From Rhodospirillales bacterium (GTDB lineage: Bacteria > Pseudomonadota > Alphaproteobacteria > Dongiales > Dongiaceae): a stretch of 64,000 nucleotides of DNA. The notes below the pieces were generated by a model. That model made no database searches and was not told the origin of the DNA. It saw nothing but the letters and a program-made list of their open reading frames with translations. The position numbers were made by a program, and so were the translations under genes. This document shows, in pieces, positions 50,155 through 58,522 of the stretch. The DNA lies in NCBI GenBank assembly GCA_009885795.1, contig VFKA01000004.1, positions 47,767 through 111,766 on the forward strand, written 5' to 3'. The number at the start of each line of letters is the position of its first letter. Positions within the stretch are counted from its first letter, which is position 1.

Positions 50155-50379
50155 TCAGGCCGCGAATTTCAGGACGCTGTACTCGCGCCCGCTGGCGAGC
50201 GAGCGTTCGGCGAGGTCGAAGACGGCCCGCGCAACCTCGGAACTCAAGTAATACTCGCCGCAGGAATCGCAGATGTCGGCCAGCACGTCCGTGATGACAA
50301 CGACGTGCGTATCGCGCTCATGCGTGACATTAGTCTGCCCCGATTGGAGTTCACCGAACTTGCAAATCACGCATTTCAT
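50155..50379 (-). CDS. YgiT-type zinc-finger protein (MqsA N-terminal-like)
   Basis: This 74-residue protein has two CxxC pairs, C3-x2-C6 and C37-x2-C40 ([11 protein letters not shown] and [14 protein letters not shown]), the zinc-binding half of MqsA-like antitoxins, and ends in a short helix. There is no HTH domain and no MqsR or DUF4258 toxin next to it. Its stop is 5 bases before sdhB, so it lies inside the sdh operon and would be co-transcribed with sdhB. It is probably a stranded antitoxin; a regulatory role in sdhB expression is conceivable but unproven. Confidence 0.85.
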   Translation of the reverse strand: MKCVICKFGELQSGQTNVTHERDTHVVVITDVLADICDSCGEYYLSSEVARAVFDLAERSLASGREYSVLKFAA

Positions 50380-50470
50380 ATCTTCTTACCCTGAATTTCG
50401 AATCGCGGACCTGGGCCTCGATGGATTCCGGCGTGCGAGGTTGAGAAAAGATTGCATTGGCTTGGCTGCG

Positions 50471-50581
50471 TCCTTCGAGACGCGCCCCTTCGGGGCGCTC
50501 CTCAGGATGAGGTTAAGCCTTTATGGCACAAAGAAAAGACCTCATGCTGAGGAGGCCGCGTAGCGGCCGTCTCGAAGCATG
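50471..50581. repeat. Dispersed palindromic repeat, type A, copy 2
   Basis: Two hairpins, TCCTTCGAGACGCGCCCC...GGGGCGCTCCTCAGGATGAGG and CCTCATGCTGAGGAGGCCGC...GCGGCCGTCTCGAAGCATG, match the mosaic at 23823-23931 and 56964-57068. The copy lies between sdhA and the YgiT gene, so the sdhAB transcript must run through both hairpins. Confidence 0.8.
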
Positions 50582-50655
50582 CAAGAACCGCGATCCAGCA
50601 TTCTTTCTCAACCTCGTGCGCCGGAATGACAGCCTTAGCATATAGACCCCGACCA

Positions 50656-52470
50656 TCAATACACCCGCGCCTTGGGCGGGATGGAGGGCGCTTCGTCGGT
50701 AAGACCCTTCAGGTGCACCGGGCGGTAGTCGAAGCGCGCGCGCCCGTCCTGGGCGCACCAGACGACCGAGTGCTTGAGCCAGTCCACGTCGTTGCGCTCG
50801 GGGAAGTCCTCGCGCGCATGCGCGCCCCGGCTCTCGGTCCGATTGAGGCCCGAGGCCACCGTCGCCACCGCCTGATAAAGCAGGTTGTCGAGTTCCAGTG
50901 TCTCGACGAGGTCGCTGTTCCAGATCATCGAGCGGTCGGCGACCTTGAGATCGCGGCGTTTCTCCCAGCATTGGGCGAGCTTCGCCTGGCCGTCCGTGAG
51001 CGTCCGGCCCGAACGGAAGACGGCGCAATCGGCCTGCATGGTCTTCTGCATTTCGAGGCGAAGGGCGGCGGTGGGCGTGCCGCCGGCGGCGTGCCGCAGG
51101 CGATCCAGTCGCTCCAACGCCATCGCACCCGACTCCCTAGGCAAGGGCGGCAACGTTTCGCCCGGCCGGATGAGCTCGGCGCAGCGGATGGCGGCGGCGC
51201 GCCCGAAGACCACGAGATCGAGCAGCGAGTTCGAGCCGAGCCGGTTCGCGCCATGCACCGACACGCACGCCGCCTCGCCGATCGCCATCAGGCCCGGCAC
51301 GATGGCATCGGGATCGCCCGGCTTCGGGTTCATCGCCTCGCCGTGAAAATTCGTCGGGATGCCGCCCATGTTGTAGTGGCAGGTCGGCAGCACCGGGATC
51401 GGCGCCCTTGTGACATCGATTCCGGCGAAGATGCGCGCGGTCTCGGCGATGCCGGGCAGACGCTCATGGATGACCGCGGGGTCGAGATGCTCGAGATGGA
51501 GGTGGATGTGGTCCTTGTGTTCGCCCACGCCCCGGCCCTCGCGGATCTCGATGGTCATGGCCCGGCTGACGACGTCGCGCGAGGCGAGGTCCTTGGCCGA
51601 GGGCGCGTAGCGCTCCATGAAGCGCTCGCCCGCCGCGTTGGTGAGATAGCCGCCCTCGCCGCGCGCGCCTTCGGTGATGAGGCAACCGGCGCCGTAGATG
51701 CCGGTCGGATGGAATTGGATGAACTCCATGTCCTGGAGCGGCAGCCCGGCGCGCAACACCATGGCGTTGCCGTCGCCGGTGCAGGTATGGGCCGAGGTGC
51801 AGGAGAAGTAGGCGCGGCCATAGCCCCCGGTCGCCAGCACGATCATGTGGGCGCGGAAGCGATGGATGGTGCCGTCGTCGAGACACCAGGCCATGACGCC
51901 ACGGCAGGCGCCATCTTCCATGATCAGGTCGAGGGCGAAATACTCGATGTAGAACTCGGCCGAATGTTTCAGCGCCTGTTGATAGAGCGTGTGCAGCATG
52001 GCGTGGCCGGTGCGGTCGGCGGCGGCGCAGGTGCGGTGCGCGATGCCTTCGCCATAGCGCGTCGTCATGCCGCCGAAGGGGCGCTGATAGATTTTTCCCT
52101 CGGGGGTGCGGCTGAACGGCACGCCGTAATGCTCGAGCTCGATGATGGCGGGGACGGCCTCGCGCACCATGTATTCGATGGCGTCCTGGTCGCCCAGCCA
52201 ATCCGAGCCCTTGACCGTGTCGTACATGTGCCAGCGCCAATCGTCCTCGCCCATGTTGCCGAGCGCGGCGCTGATGCCGCCTTGCGCCGCCACCGTGTGG
52301 CTGCGCGTCGGGAAGACCTTGGTGATGCAGGCAGTCTTCAGCCCCTTCTCGGCCAGCCCCAGCGTCGCGCGCAAGCCCGCGCCCCCGGCGCCGACGACGA
52401 TGACGTCGTAATCGTGATCGACGATGGCGTAGGCCGGGCCCACCTTGCCGCCGTTCTTGCCGTTGTTCAT
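50656..52470 (-). CDS. sdhA: Succinate dehydrogenase flavoprotein subunit
   Basis: This 604-residue catalytic subunit oxidises succinate to fumarate with covalently bound FAD. It has the FAD motif [22 protein letters not shown], the flavin-linking His in [18 protein letters not shown] and [20 protein letters not shown]. The C-terminus [20 protein letters not shown] segment appears here as [22 protein letters not shown]. It begins 8 bases after sdhD and ends 276 bases before the YgiT gene. Confidence 0.97.
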   Translation of the reverse strand: MNNGKNGGKVGPAYAIVDHDYDVIVVGAGGAGLRATLGLAEKGLKTACITKVFPTRSHTVAAQGGISAALGNMGEDDWRWHMYDTVKGSDWLGDQDAIEYMVREAVPAIIELEHYGVPFSRTPEGKIYQRPFGGMTTRYGEGIAHRTCAAADRTGHAMLHTLYQQALKHSAEFYIEYFALDLIMEDGACRGVMAWCLDDGTIHRFRAHMIVLATGGYGRAYFSCTSAHTCTGDGNAMVLRAGLPLQDMEFIQFHPTGIYGAGCLITEGARGEGGYLTNAAGERFMERYAPSAKDLASRDVVSRAMTIEIREGRGVGEHKDHIHLHLEHLDPAVIHERLPGIAETARIFAGIDVTRAPIPVLPTCHYNMGGIPTNFHGEAMNPKPGDPDAIVPGLMAIGEAACVSVHGANRLGSNSLLDLVVFGRAAAIRCAELIRPGETLPPLPRESGAMALERLDRLRHAAGGTPTAALRLEMQKTMQADCAVFRSGRTLTDGQAKLAQCWEKRRDLKVADRSMIWNSDLVETLELDNLLYQAVATVASGLNRTESRGAHAREDFPERNDVDWLKHSVVWCAQDGRARFDYRPVHLKGLTDEAPSIPPKARVY

Positions 52471-52477
52471 CGCCTTG

Positions 52478-52864
52478 CTACCCGCGAACGAAGATCGACA
52501 GCAGCGAAACCGCCGCGACCAGCGCTAGGAGAACGGCGGCGAACTTCATCGCCATGAGTCCGGCGACTCGGACCGGCTCGGCGTGGACGTAGTCCTCGAT
52601 CACGACTTGCAAGCCCAGCTGCGCGTGGTGGATACCGGCGCCCACCAGCAGCCCCATGGCGCCGAAATTGAACGGCCGGGCGAGCCAGCCCACGACCTCG
52701 CCGCGTCCGGCGCCGGTCAGCATCACGACCGAGATCACGAACCAGAGCGTCAACGGCACCAGCGCGATCGCGGTCAGGCGCTGCGCCCACCAATGCGCCG
52801 TGCCCTCGCCCGCCGACCCGAGGCCGCGCACCCGCCCAAGCGCCGTGCGCAACGACGCGCTCAT
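52478..52864 (-). CDS. sdhD: Succinate dehydrogenase membrane anchor subunit
   Basis: This 128-residue protein has three membrane segments, around residues 28-48 ([20 protein letters not shown]), 63-85 ([23 protein letters not shown]) and 103-125 ([23 protein letters not shown]). A conserved His in [18 protein letters not shown] is the expected haem or quinone ligand. With SdhC it anchors SdhAB and binds ubiquinone. It overlaps sdhC by 4 bases. Confidence 0.94.
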   Translation of the reverse strand: MSASLRTALGRVRGLGSAGEGTAHWWAQRLTAIALVPLTLWFVISVVMLTGAGRGEVVGWLARPFNFGAMGLLVGAGIHHAQLGLQVVIEDYVHAEPVRVAGLMAMKFAAVLLALVAAVSLLSIFVRG

Positions 52865-53259
52865 GTGCCGGACCCGCGCAAGCCGTAGGCGGCCACCCAG
52901 GTGAGTAAGGTCAAGACGGCGCTGACCGCTACCACCAGCCAGCCGGACGCCGTCACCGTCTTCAGTTCAAACCCCCGTCCCATGTCCCAGACCAGATGCC
53001 GAATGCCGTTGGCCAGATGGAAGAAGACGGCGAAGGTCCATGCCAACAGCAGCAGGCGCCCGATCCATGACGCCAGGAATCCTTGCGCGGCGGCAAACGC
53101 GGCGTCGCCGGCCGCGGCGGCCGCCAGCCAATAGACCAGCGCCAGCAGGCCGGCGACAAGCGCCACGCCAGTCGCGCGATGCAAGATCGACAGGACCGAC
53201 GTGATCTGCGGGCGATAGATTTGCAGGTGCGGTGAAAGCGGTCGGTCGCGATTCGACAA
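52861..53259 (-). CDS. sdhC: Succinate dehydrogenase cytochrome b556 subunit
   Basis: This 132-residue membrane protein has the family opening RPLSPHLQIYRPQITSVLSILHRATGVAL, with the Ser/Arg quinone-site residues, and the haem-ligand His region HLANGIRHLVWDMGRGFEL. Three hydrophobic segments are visible. It is the first gene of sdhCDAB, overlapping sdhD by 4 bases. The promoter should lie in the repeat-containing 545-base gap upstream. Confidence 0.95.
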   Translation of the reverse strand: MSNRDRPLSPHLQIYRPQITSVLSILHRATGVALVAGLLALVYWLAAAAAGDAAFAAAQGFLASWIGRLLLLAWTFAVFFHLANGIRHLVWDMGRGFELKTVTASGWLVVAVSAVLTLLTWVAAYGLRGSGT

Positions 53260-53380
53260 GGGACCGGCACTCCAAGGAAGCTCTCGGATGCCCAGGCATC
53301 AGGCGTTTTCCGAATCACCGGCGATTTAGCCTCGCCGACCGGATCGAAGTCAACGGCGCCCTCCCTCGTGTAGTGACTCC

Positions 53381-53551
53381 GACACTTCCAACCCGCCGAT
53401 GTCATGGCCGGGCTCGACCCGGCCATCCATGGTGAAAGCCGGCAACGTCACCGGAAGAATCGCGCCGGCCGTCATTGCGATCGGGCGCGACACCGCGCGT
53501 GCGACGCCGATGGATCGCCGGGTCGGGCCCGGCGATGACAGCTTTACTTGG
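53381..53551. repeat. Dispersed palindromic repeat, type B, copy 2
   Basis: GACACTTC, then GATGTCATGGCCGGGC with CGACCCGGCCATCCAT, repeats the first hairpin at 26304-26357. A related inverted half, GATGGATCGCCGGGTCGGGC...GGCGATGACA, closes the pair at about 53519-53551. The element lies upstream of sdhC within a 545-base gene-free stretch (53260-53804). Confidence 0.75.
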
Positions 53552-53603
53552 CGTCCCACGGCTGAGATCGAATCGATTATTCCCGAGCGGGGCCTAAGGA
53601 TTT

Positions 53604-53649
53604 ACCACAGAGGCACCGAGGCGCCTCTGTGCCTCTGTGCCTCTGTGGT
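53604..53649. repeat. 13-bp inverted repeat with tandem GCCTCTGT units
   Basis: ACCACAGAGGCAC (53604-53616) pairs perfectly with GTGCCTCTGTGGT (53637-53649); the right side is built of three GCCTCTGT units. Such 'CACAGAGGCACAGAGG' sequences are scattered in many bacterial genomes near mobile or repeat-rich sites. Nothing else is recognised in the rest of this gene-free gap. Confidence 0.75.
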
Positions 53650-53804
53650 TCCGGCGGTGGTCTTGAGCATATGATTCGATGCTCGGAAACGATGTGCTAG
53701 CGGGGCGAGCGCCGCCGATTGACGATTTCTTCACCTAGTCCGGCTTTTCATGGGCCGCCATCCGCCGGACCGACGGCGGAGCGCCCGGCGATGTGGAGGA
53801 AATC

Positions 53805-54257
53805 GTGCTGCAATCGGAAAGCAAGCGGCCCGTCACCAAGGTGCCCGCCGAGATCGTACTGACCGACGGGGACACCGCCCTTTACCACCTCTTTGTCGGC
53901 AATCAGCAGCGCATTTCCGATCTGCTCAATGACACCCGCGACTTTCTACCCGTGGAGACCGCCGAGGGATCGGTCTCGTTTCTCCATAAATCGGTCGTCG
54001 CGCGGATCAACCTGCTGGCCCAATCGACACCCTACCAAGGCAACGATCCGCACAGAATACTGGGCGTGTCCGCGGAAATCACCGATACCGAACTCAAGGC
54101 GCACTATCACCGCATCGCCCGCGACTGCCACCCCGACCGCTTCCAGGCGCTGGGACTGCCGGCCGCCTTCGTCGATTTCGCCAGTCAGCACCTGGCCCGC
54201 GTCAACGACGCCTACCGTCGGGTCACCAAACAGCGGCGCGCCGGCGCCGAAGGCTGA
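53805..54257 (+). CDS. J-domain (DnaJ-like) protein
   Basis: This 150-residue protein has a novel-looking N-terminal part (about 1-75: VPAEIVLTDGDTALYHLFVG, then LLNDTRDFLPVETAEGSVSFLHKS). A C-terminal J domain follows (about 80-145) with the HPD motif at residues 109-111 in ARDCHPDRFQALGLP. J domains stimulate the ATPase of DnaK-type chaperones. I start it at GTG 53805, because GGAGGA sits 5 bases upstream; an in-frame GTG at 53793 is less well placed. It stands alone between two gene-free regions. The N-terminal half probably selects the client. Confidence 0.82.
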   Translation: MLQSESKRPVTKVPAEIVLTDGDTALYHLFVGNQQRISDLLNDTRDFLPVETAEGSVSFLHKSVVARINLLAQSTPYQGNDPHRILGVSAEITDTELKAHYHRIARDCHPDRFQALGLPAAFVDFASQHLARVNDAYRRVTKQRRAGAEG

Positions 54258-54303
54258 CCGGCTGGAGCCTGGGGATAAGTTTGTGGATCGAATGTGCAGT
54301 CAT

Positions 54304-54330
54304 TGTGAATAGTTTCTGTTTTTATTCACA
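54304..54330 (+). terminator. Possible terminator after the J-domain gene
   Basis: TGTGAATA (54304-54311) pairs with TATTCACA (54323-54330) around a T-rich loop, 46 bases after the J-domain stop, in an AT-rich patch. There is no GC-rich stem, so it is a weak candidate. Confidence 0.4.
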
Positions 54331-54897
54331 GAAATATTTACGTTTCGTCTTATTTCCTCTTGTTCCCCCTAAAGTAAATCGGCATTCTTGTCATTGGCAC
54401 ATGGCAGTGCCGGCCGTTCCGGGTTCTCGTGATTGCCTCTTCGGGCTGCGAACCGCGGGGGAATTCCGCTTCGGCGGGAACAGTCGATGGTGACTCGCGT
54501 GACGGTCGCGGGTGGTCCGCCCTTACCCTTGGGCGAGGGCGAACCCCCAAAGCCGGTCGAACGCGGTGCCGTGCTTGGCGGGGGCAACCTCGACCGCCGG
54601 GCCGCGGGGGCCGGTAGGGGCTCGAGGCCCCCTTGGTCAGGGGGCCGTCGATCCGTCTCGCCGAGGTTGGTGGATTCGCCAGGTCCAATCAGCGGCAACG
54701 GGATGGTCGATCATGGGCCCCGCCGCCAGCCATGCGCCGGAGCCAGTCGGGCTCCGGAGGCGTCAGGAGCGTTCCCCTCGGGAGCGCGTCGCGATGACCC
54801 AGCGTCACCGCGCCTGACGCCTCCTTCGTTATCACGGCCCATGGCCCGATACTACAACATTCGGTAGGCCTTGGGCGGCAACCCACGAAATCTGGGT
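54331..54897. other. Gene-free, highly structured GC-rich stretch
   Basis: About 565 bases without a credible gene. It contains the perfect stems CCGGAGCC/GGCTCCGG (54737-54757, 5-base loop) and GGAGGCGTCAG/CTGACGCCTCC (54756-54824), and pairable CAACCTCG/CGAGGTTG around 54587-54668. The density of nested stems suggests a structured RNA or a decayed repeat array. Small open frames here have no family match and overlap on both strands. Confidence 0.5.
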
Positions 54898-55953
54898 TTA
54901 GCCCAAGCGGCGCGGCATGATGACGGTGTAGTCGAGGTCGAGGACGACAGCGGGATCGGGCGCGCCGCCCGGGGCCTTATCGGGAAAGTCGTGGCAGGGC
55001 CGGTCGCGCGTCGCCACCGTGCGCAATCGCAGCGCGCCAAAATCCTGCCTGCCGGGCAGTTCCAATTTTTCGACGACCTCGCTCCAGGCATGGATGGTGT
55101 CGCCGGCGAAACACGGGTTAACGTGCCGGCCGCCATTGATGGCGGCGATGCGAAAGGCGTTGGCGAGGCCGTTGCAGGAAAGCGCGCGGGCGATGCTGAT
55201 CACGTGCCCGCCATAGACGATGCGCCGCCCGTGACGGCCCGATGCCTCGGCGAATTGGTTGAAATGCACCTTGGCGTTGTTCTGGTAGAGCCGCGCCGCC
55301 GTCATGTGGCAGGATTCCTCGATGGTCATGCCATCGACGTGGTCGATGCGTTCGCCGGCGGCATAGTCGTCCCACGGATAGGCGGACCCCGACGCGGCGG
55401 TGTCGTAACCCTTTGTGTCGAGCCCGGTCGGCACATGAAGGCGGGCGGGCGACACCGAGGACGGCAGATCCGGCACGACCGGAACAGGGGCGCGAGAACC
55501 TTCCGAGCGCTTGCGGACGAGCGCCCAACGCACGAAATCGAGCACGGCTTCGCCTCGTTGATTGGTTCCCATCGTGCGCACATGGACGACGCCCGCCTGC
55601 CGATTCGAAGTTTCCTTGAGGCCGATGACCGTGGACGTTGCCGAAAGGGTGTCGCCGGGGAAGACAAATGCGAGAAACCGGCCATCGGCGTAGCCGAGAT
55701 TGGCGATGGCATTCCGCGAGATGTCCGGCACTGTGCGGCCGAAGACGATGTGGAAGACGAGCAGGTCGTCGAAGGGAACGCCCGGCAGTCCGATCGAGCG
55801 GGCCACCGGCGCCGCGCAGTTGACGGGGAATCGCGAGCCGGTGAGAGAAGTGTAGATCGCCGCGTCCGCTTCGCCCAGCGTGCGCGGCACGGCATGGCGA
55901 ATCTCCTCGCCGAGGCCGAAATCCTCGAAAAATCGCCCGGCATCGGCCTTCAT
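54898..55953 (-). CDS. mch: Mesaconyl-CoA hydratase (beta-methylmalyl-CoA dehydratase)
   Basis: This 351-residue double hot-dog hydratase of the MaoC superfamily has the Mch-specific segments RFFEDFGLGEEIRHAVPRT, FHIVFGRTVPDISRNAIANLGYADGRFL and NNAKVHFNQFAE. It also has YGGHVISIARALSCNGLANAF and CFAGDTIHAWSEV, the latter holding the hydratase catalytic pair. It interconverts mesaconyl-CoA and beta-methylmalyl-CoA in the ethylmalonyl-CoA pathway of acetyl-CoA assimilation. I start it at ATG 55953; longer frames run into the gene-free region. Other pathway genes (ccr, ecm, mcd, mcl1) are not in the window. It diverges from pdxY. Confidence 0.9.
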   Translation of the reverse strand: MKADAGRFFEDFGLGEEIRHAVPRTLGEADAAIYTSLTGSRFPVNCAAPVARSIGLPGVPFDDLLVFHIVFGRTVPDISRNAIANLGYADGRFLAFVFPGDTLSATSTVIGLKETSNRQAGVVHVRTMGTNQRGEAVLDFVRWALVRKRSEGSRAPVPVVPDLPSSVSPARLHVPTGLDTKGYDTAASGSAYPWDDYAAGERIDHVDGMTIEESCHMTAARLYQNNAKVHFNQFAEASGRHGRRIVYGGHVISIARALSCNGLANAFRIAAINGGRHVNPCFAGDTIHAWSEVVEKLELPGRQDFGALRLRTVATRDRPCHDFPDKAPGGAPDPAVVLDLDYTVIMPRRLG

Positions 55954-56070
55954 GGCGCTACGCTCGCGAGTATCACGATGCAAGCGACTATAAGCCGCGC
56001 GGGGTTTGTGGCAAGTTGGGACCGCAACGCCTATATACGTATCGAACCAGCATCGATCCAAACCCGCCCC

Positions 56071-56931
56071 GTGAACATCATCTCTATCCAATCGAGGGTC
56101 GCGTTCGGCCATGTCGGCAACGCGGCCGCCGTGTTCATTCTGCAGCGGTTGGGCCACGACGCGTGGCCCATCGATACCGTCACGTTTTCGAATCAGACCG
56201 CCCACCCAACCTGGCGCGGGCGCGTCGTCCCGCCGGCGGAACTGGCCGAGATCGTCGCGGGGCTGGCGGATTTGGGCCTGCTCGGGCAATGCGACGCGGT
56301 GTTGAGCGGCTATCTGGGCGATGCCGGAAGCGCCGCGGTCGTGGCCGACGCGGTGGCGCGGGTTCGCGCCGCCAACCCGAAGGCCGTTTATGCCTGCGAT
56401 CCCGTGCTCGGCGAGCGGTCGAAGGGCCTTTATGTCCGCCCCGGCGTGGCCGAGGCGATGGCCGAGCTTCTCGTCCCCGAGGCGGACATCCTGCTCCCCA
56501 ACGCCTTCGAGCTCGCGCATCTGACCGGGATGGACACGATGACGGTCGAGAACGCGCGCCGCGCCGCCGAAAGCTTACGCCAACGCCAGCGCCGCCCGGG
56601 CATCGTCGTGGCCACCGGCGTCAAGCACCGGAAAGGCGGGACCGACCGCCTGGACGTGCTGCTCGCGGGGCCCTCCGGCACGATCCGGGCCGGCACGCCG
56701 CGCCTCGACGTGCCCGCGCACGGCGCCGGCGACACGTTTTCGGCCCTCTTCCTCGGCCATTACTTGAAGGATCGCGATCCTGCCCGGGCGCTGGCCGCCG
56801 CCACCGACGCCATCTTCAACATCTTGAGCCTGTCGCGGGAACGAGGCGGCTTCGAGCTGGCGCTGGTGGCGTCGCAAGGCCGGTTCGATCCCAAGAGCCC
56901 GTCGGTGAAGGTCCGGCCGTTCGAAGGCTGA
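56071..56931 (+). CDS. pdxY: Pyridoxal kinase
   Basis: This 286-residue ribokinase-fold enzyme phosphorylates pyridoxal in the vitamin B6 salvage pathway. It has the opening IISIQSRVAFGHVGNAAAVFILQRLG, DPVLGERSKGLYV and the catalytic/anion-hole segment GAGDTFSALFLGHYL. The start is GTG at 56071, which gives exactly the family N-terminus. It is divergent from mch with 117 bases between starts and converges on asd through a palindromic repeat. Confidence 0.92.
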   Translation: MNIISIQSRVAFGHVGNAAAVFILQRLGHDAWPIDTVTFSNQTAHPTWRGRVVPPAELAEIVAGLADLGLLGQCDAVLSGYLGDAGSAAVVADAVARVRAANPKAVYACDPVLGERSKGLYVRPGVAEAMAELLVPEADILLPNAFELAHLTGMDTMTVENARRAAESLRQRQRRPGIVVATGVKHRKGGTDRLDVLLAGPSGTIRAGTPRLDVPAHGAGDTFSALFLGHYLKDRDPARALAAATDAIFNILSLSRERGGFELALVASQGRFDPKSPSVKVRPFEG

Positions 56932-56963
56932 TACCGAATCTCGGGCGCCCGAGACCTATGGCC

Positions 56964-57068
56964 CATCCTTCGAGACGCGTTCTTCGAACGCTCCTCAGGA
57001 TGAGGTCGTTTACAATGAATAAATTCCCTCACCCTGAGGAGGCCGCGCCAGCGGCCGTCTCGAAGGGG
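56964..57068. repeat. Dispersed palindromic repeat, type A, copy 3
   Basis: CATCCTTCGAGACGCG...CGCTCCTCAGGATGAGG and CCTCACCCTGAGGAGGCCGC...GCGGCCGTCTCGAAGGGG repeat the mosaic of 23823-23931 and 50471-50581. It lies between the convergent ends of pdxY and asd, where it could end both transcripts. Confidence 0.8.
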
Positions 57069-57072
57069 AGGG

Positions 57073-58095
57073 TCAACGCCCGGCGATGTGGCGCTCGATC
57101 AGGTGTTCGGCGATCTGCACCGCGTTGAGCGCCGCGCCTTTTCGCAGATTGTCCGAGACCACCCATAGAGAGAGGCCGTTGGCGACCGTCGGGTCCTTGC
57201 GGATGCGGCTGACATAGACGGCGTCTTCGCCGGCGGCCTCGACCGGCGTCACGTAGCCTTCGTCCGCGCGGCGATCGAGGACGATGACGCCCGGCGCCTT
57301 CTTGAGCGCGGCGCGCGCTTGCGTCTCGCCGAGCGGACGCTCGAACTCGACATTGATCGCCTCGCCGTGGCCGACGAACACCGGCACGCGCACGCAGGTC
57401 GCCGACACCTGGATGTCGGGGCCGAGGATCTTGCGCGTCTCGACCGCCATCTTCCATTCCTCCCGCGTCTCGCCGCCCTCGACGAAGACGTCGATATGCG
57501 GGATCACGTTGAAGGCGATCTGCTTGGTGAATTTCTGGCGATCGATGGGATCGTTCACGAAGATGGCGCGGGTCTGGTTGAAGAGTTCGTCCATGGCATC
57601 GCGGCCGGCCCCGGAAACCGATTGGTACGTCGCCACCACGACCCGCTTTACCCGCGCCAGGTCATGCAGCGGCTTCAAGGCCACGACCATCTGGATGGTG
57701 GAGCAATTGGGATTGGCGATGATGTTGCGCTTGGTGTAGCCGGCGATGGCGTCCGGGTTCACTTCCGGCACGACCAGCGGCACGTCCGGATCCATGCGGA
57801 AATGCGAGGTGTTATCGATAACGATGCAGCCGGCGGCCGCGGCCTTGGGCGCGTAAACCGCCGACACCTTGCCGCCGGGCGAGAAGAGCGCGATGTCGAA
57901 ACCCTTGAAGTCGAAATGCTCGAGGTTGCGGACCTTCAGAATCTTGTCGTCGCCATACGAAACATCCTTCCCCAGCGAGCGCGAGGAAGCTAGCGCGACG
58001 ACCTCGTCGGCGGGGAAGTCATGCTCGGCCAAGGTCGTCAGCATCTCGCGCCCGACGTTCCCCGTGCCCCCCACAACGGCTATTCTGTAACCCAT
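57073..58095 (-). CDS. asd: Aspartate-semialdehyde dehydrogenase
   Basis: This 340-residue enzyme reduces aspartyl phosphate to the semialdehyde, the branch point to lysine, threonine, methionine and diaminopimelate. The NADPH motif is GGTGNVGREMLTTL, the catalytic cysteine is C131 in NPNCSTIQMVVAL, and a catalytic His is in the C-terminal GHGEAINVEFERPL segment. Length is normal. Its start codon shares two bases with the start of the plus-strand gene at 58094, so its promoter must lie within that gene. Confidence 0.97.
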   Translation of the reverse strand: MGYRIAVVGGTGNVGREMLTTLAEHDFPADEVVALASSRSLGKDVSYGDDKILKVRNLEHFDFKGFDIALFSPGGKVSAVYAPKAAAAGCIVIDNTSHFRMDPDVPLVVPEVNPDAIAGYTKRNIIANPNCSTIQMVVALKPLHDLARVKRVVVATYQSVSGAGRDAMDELFNQTRAIFVNDPIDRQKFTKQIAFNVIPHIDVFVEGGETREEWKMAVETRKILGPDIQVSATCVRVPVFVGHGEAINVEFERPLGETQARAALKKAPGVIVLDRRADEGYVTPVEAAGEDAVYVSRIRKDPTVANGLSLWVVSDNLRKGAALNAVQIAEHLIERHIAGR

Positions 58096-58453
58096 GGCTG
58101 TCGTCCTTCCACCTCTTCCAGGGCACGATTCCCGACCGGGAAGCTATGCCGAATTCTGGCCGTTCTACCTAGCCCAACACCGCCGGCCGCTAACGCGCGC
58201 GCTCCACTATCTGGGAAGCACGCTGGGGTTCGTTCTCCTGCTGGCGGGGCTCATCACCGCCGAGTGGCGCCTTCTCCTCATGGCGCCCATCGCCGGCTAT
58301 GGCTTTGCTTGGATCGGCCATGCCGCCGTCGAACGCAACCGTCCCGCCACCTTCTCCCATCCCACATGGTCCTTCATCAGCGACTACCGGATGCTCGGCC
58401 TCTGGCTATCCCGCGGCCTAAGGGTCGAACTCAAGAAACACGACCTTTCCTAA
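58094..58453 (+). CDS. Mpo1/DUF962-like membrane protein
   Basis: This 119-residue protein has two membrane segments (about residues 45-60 and 63-80), flanked by the family's conserved histidines: YLAQHRRPLTRALHYLGST and GHAAVERNRPATFSHPTWSFISDYRM. The yeast homologue Mpo1 is an Fe(II)-dependent dioxygenase that removes one carbon from 2-hydroxy fatty acids; the bacterial role is inferred from this. The ATG overlaps the divergent asd start (CATG). No alternative start is available before the conserved region, so the overlap seems real. A terminator hairpin follows. Confidence 0.8.
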   Translation: MAVVLPPLPGHDSRPGSYAEFWPFYLAQHRRPLTRALHYLGSTLGFVLLLAGLITAEWRLLLMAPIAGYGFAWIGHAAVERNRPATFSHPTWSFISDYRMLGLWLSRGLRVELKKHDLS

Positions 58454-58468
58454 CCCCCAAGAAAACAA

Positions 58469-58493
58469 AAGGGCCGCCGGAGAGGCAGCCCTT
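58469..58493 (-). terminator. Intrinsic terminator for the minus-strand small secreted gene
   Basis: AAGGGCTGCC/GGCGGCCCTT, one mismatch in a 10-base stem, is followed on the minus strand by TTTTGTTTTC. That gives a classic intrinsic terminator for the genes at 58523-58977. The plus-strand Mpo1-like gene may use the same hairpin. Confidence 0.75.
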
Positions 58494-58522
58494 CTTGCCA
58501 AGCCCAAGGGCTGCGACGCCGC

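Noticed and set aside
50626..52557. 643-codon plus-strand frame antisense to sdhA
   Set aside because: It mirrors sdhA, is low-complexity, and has no domain.
54331..54897. Small open frames (for example 54433-54867) as proteins
   Set aside because: They overlap on both strands, have no family match, and the region is dominated by palindromes.
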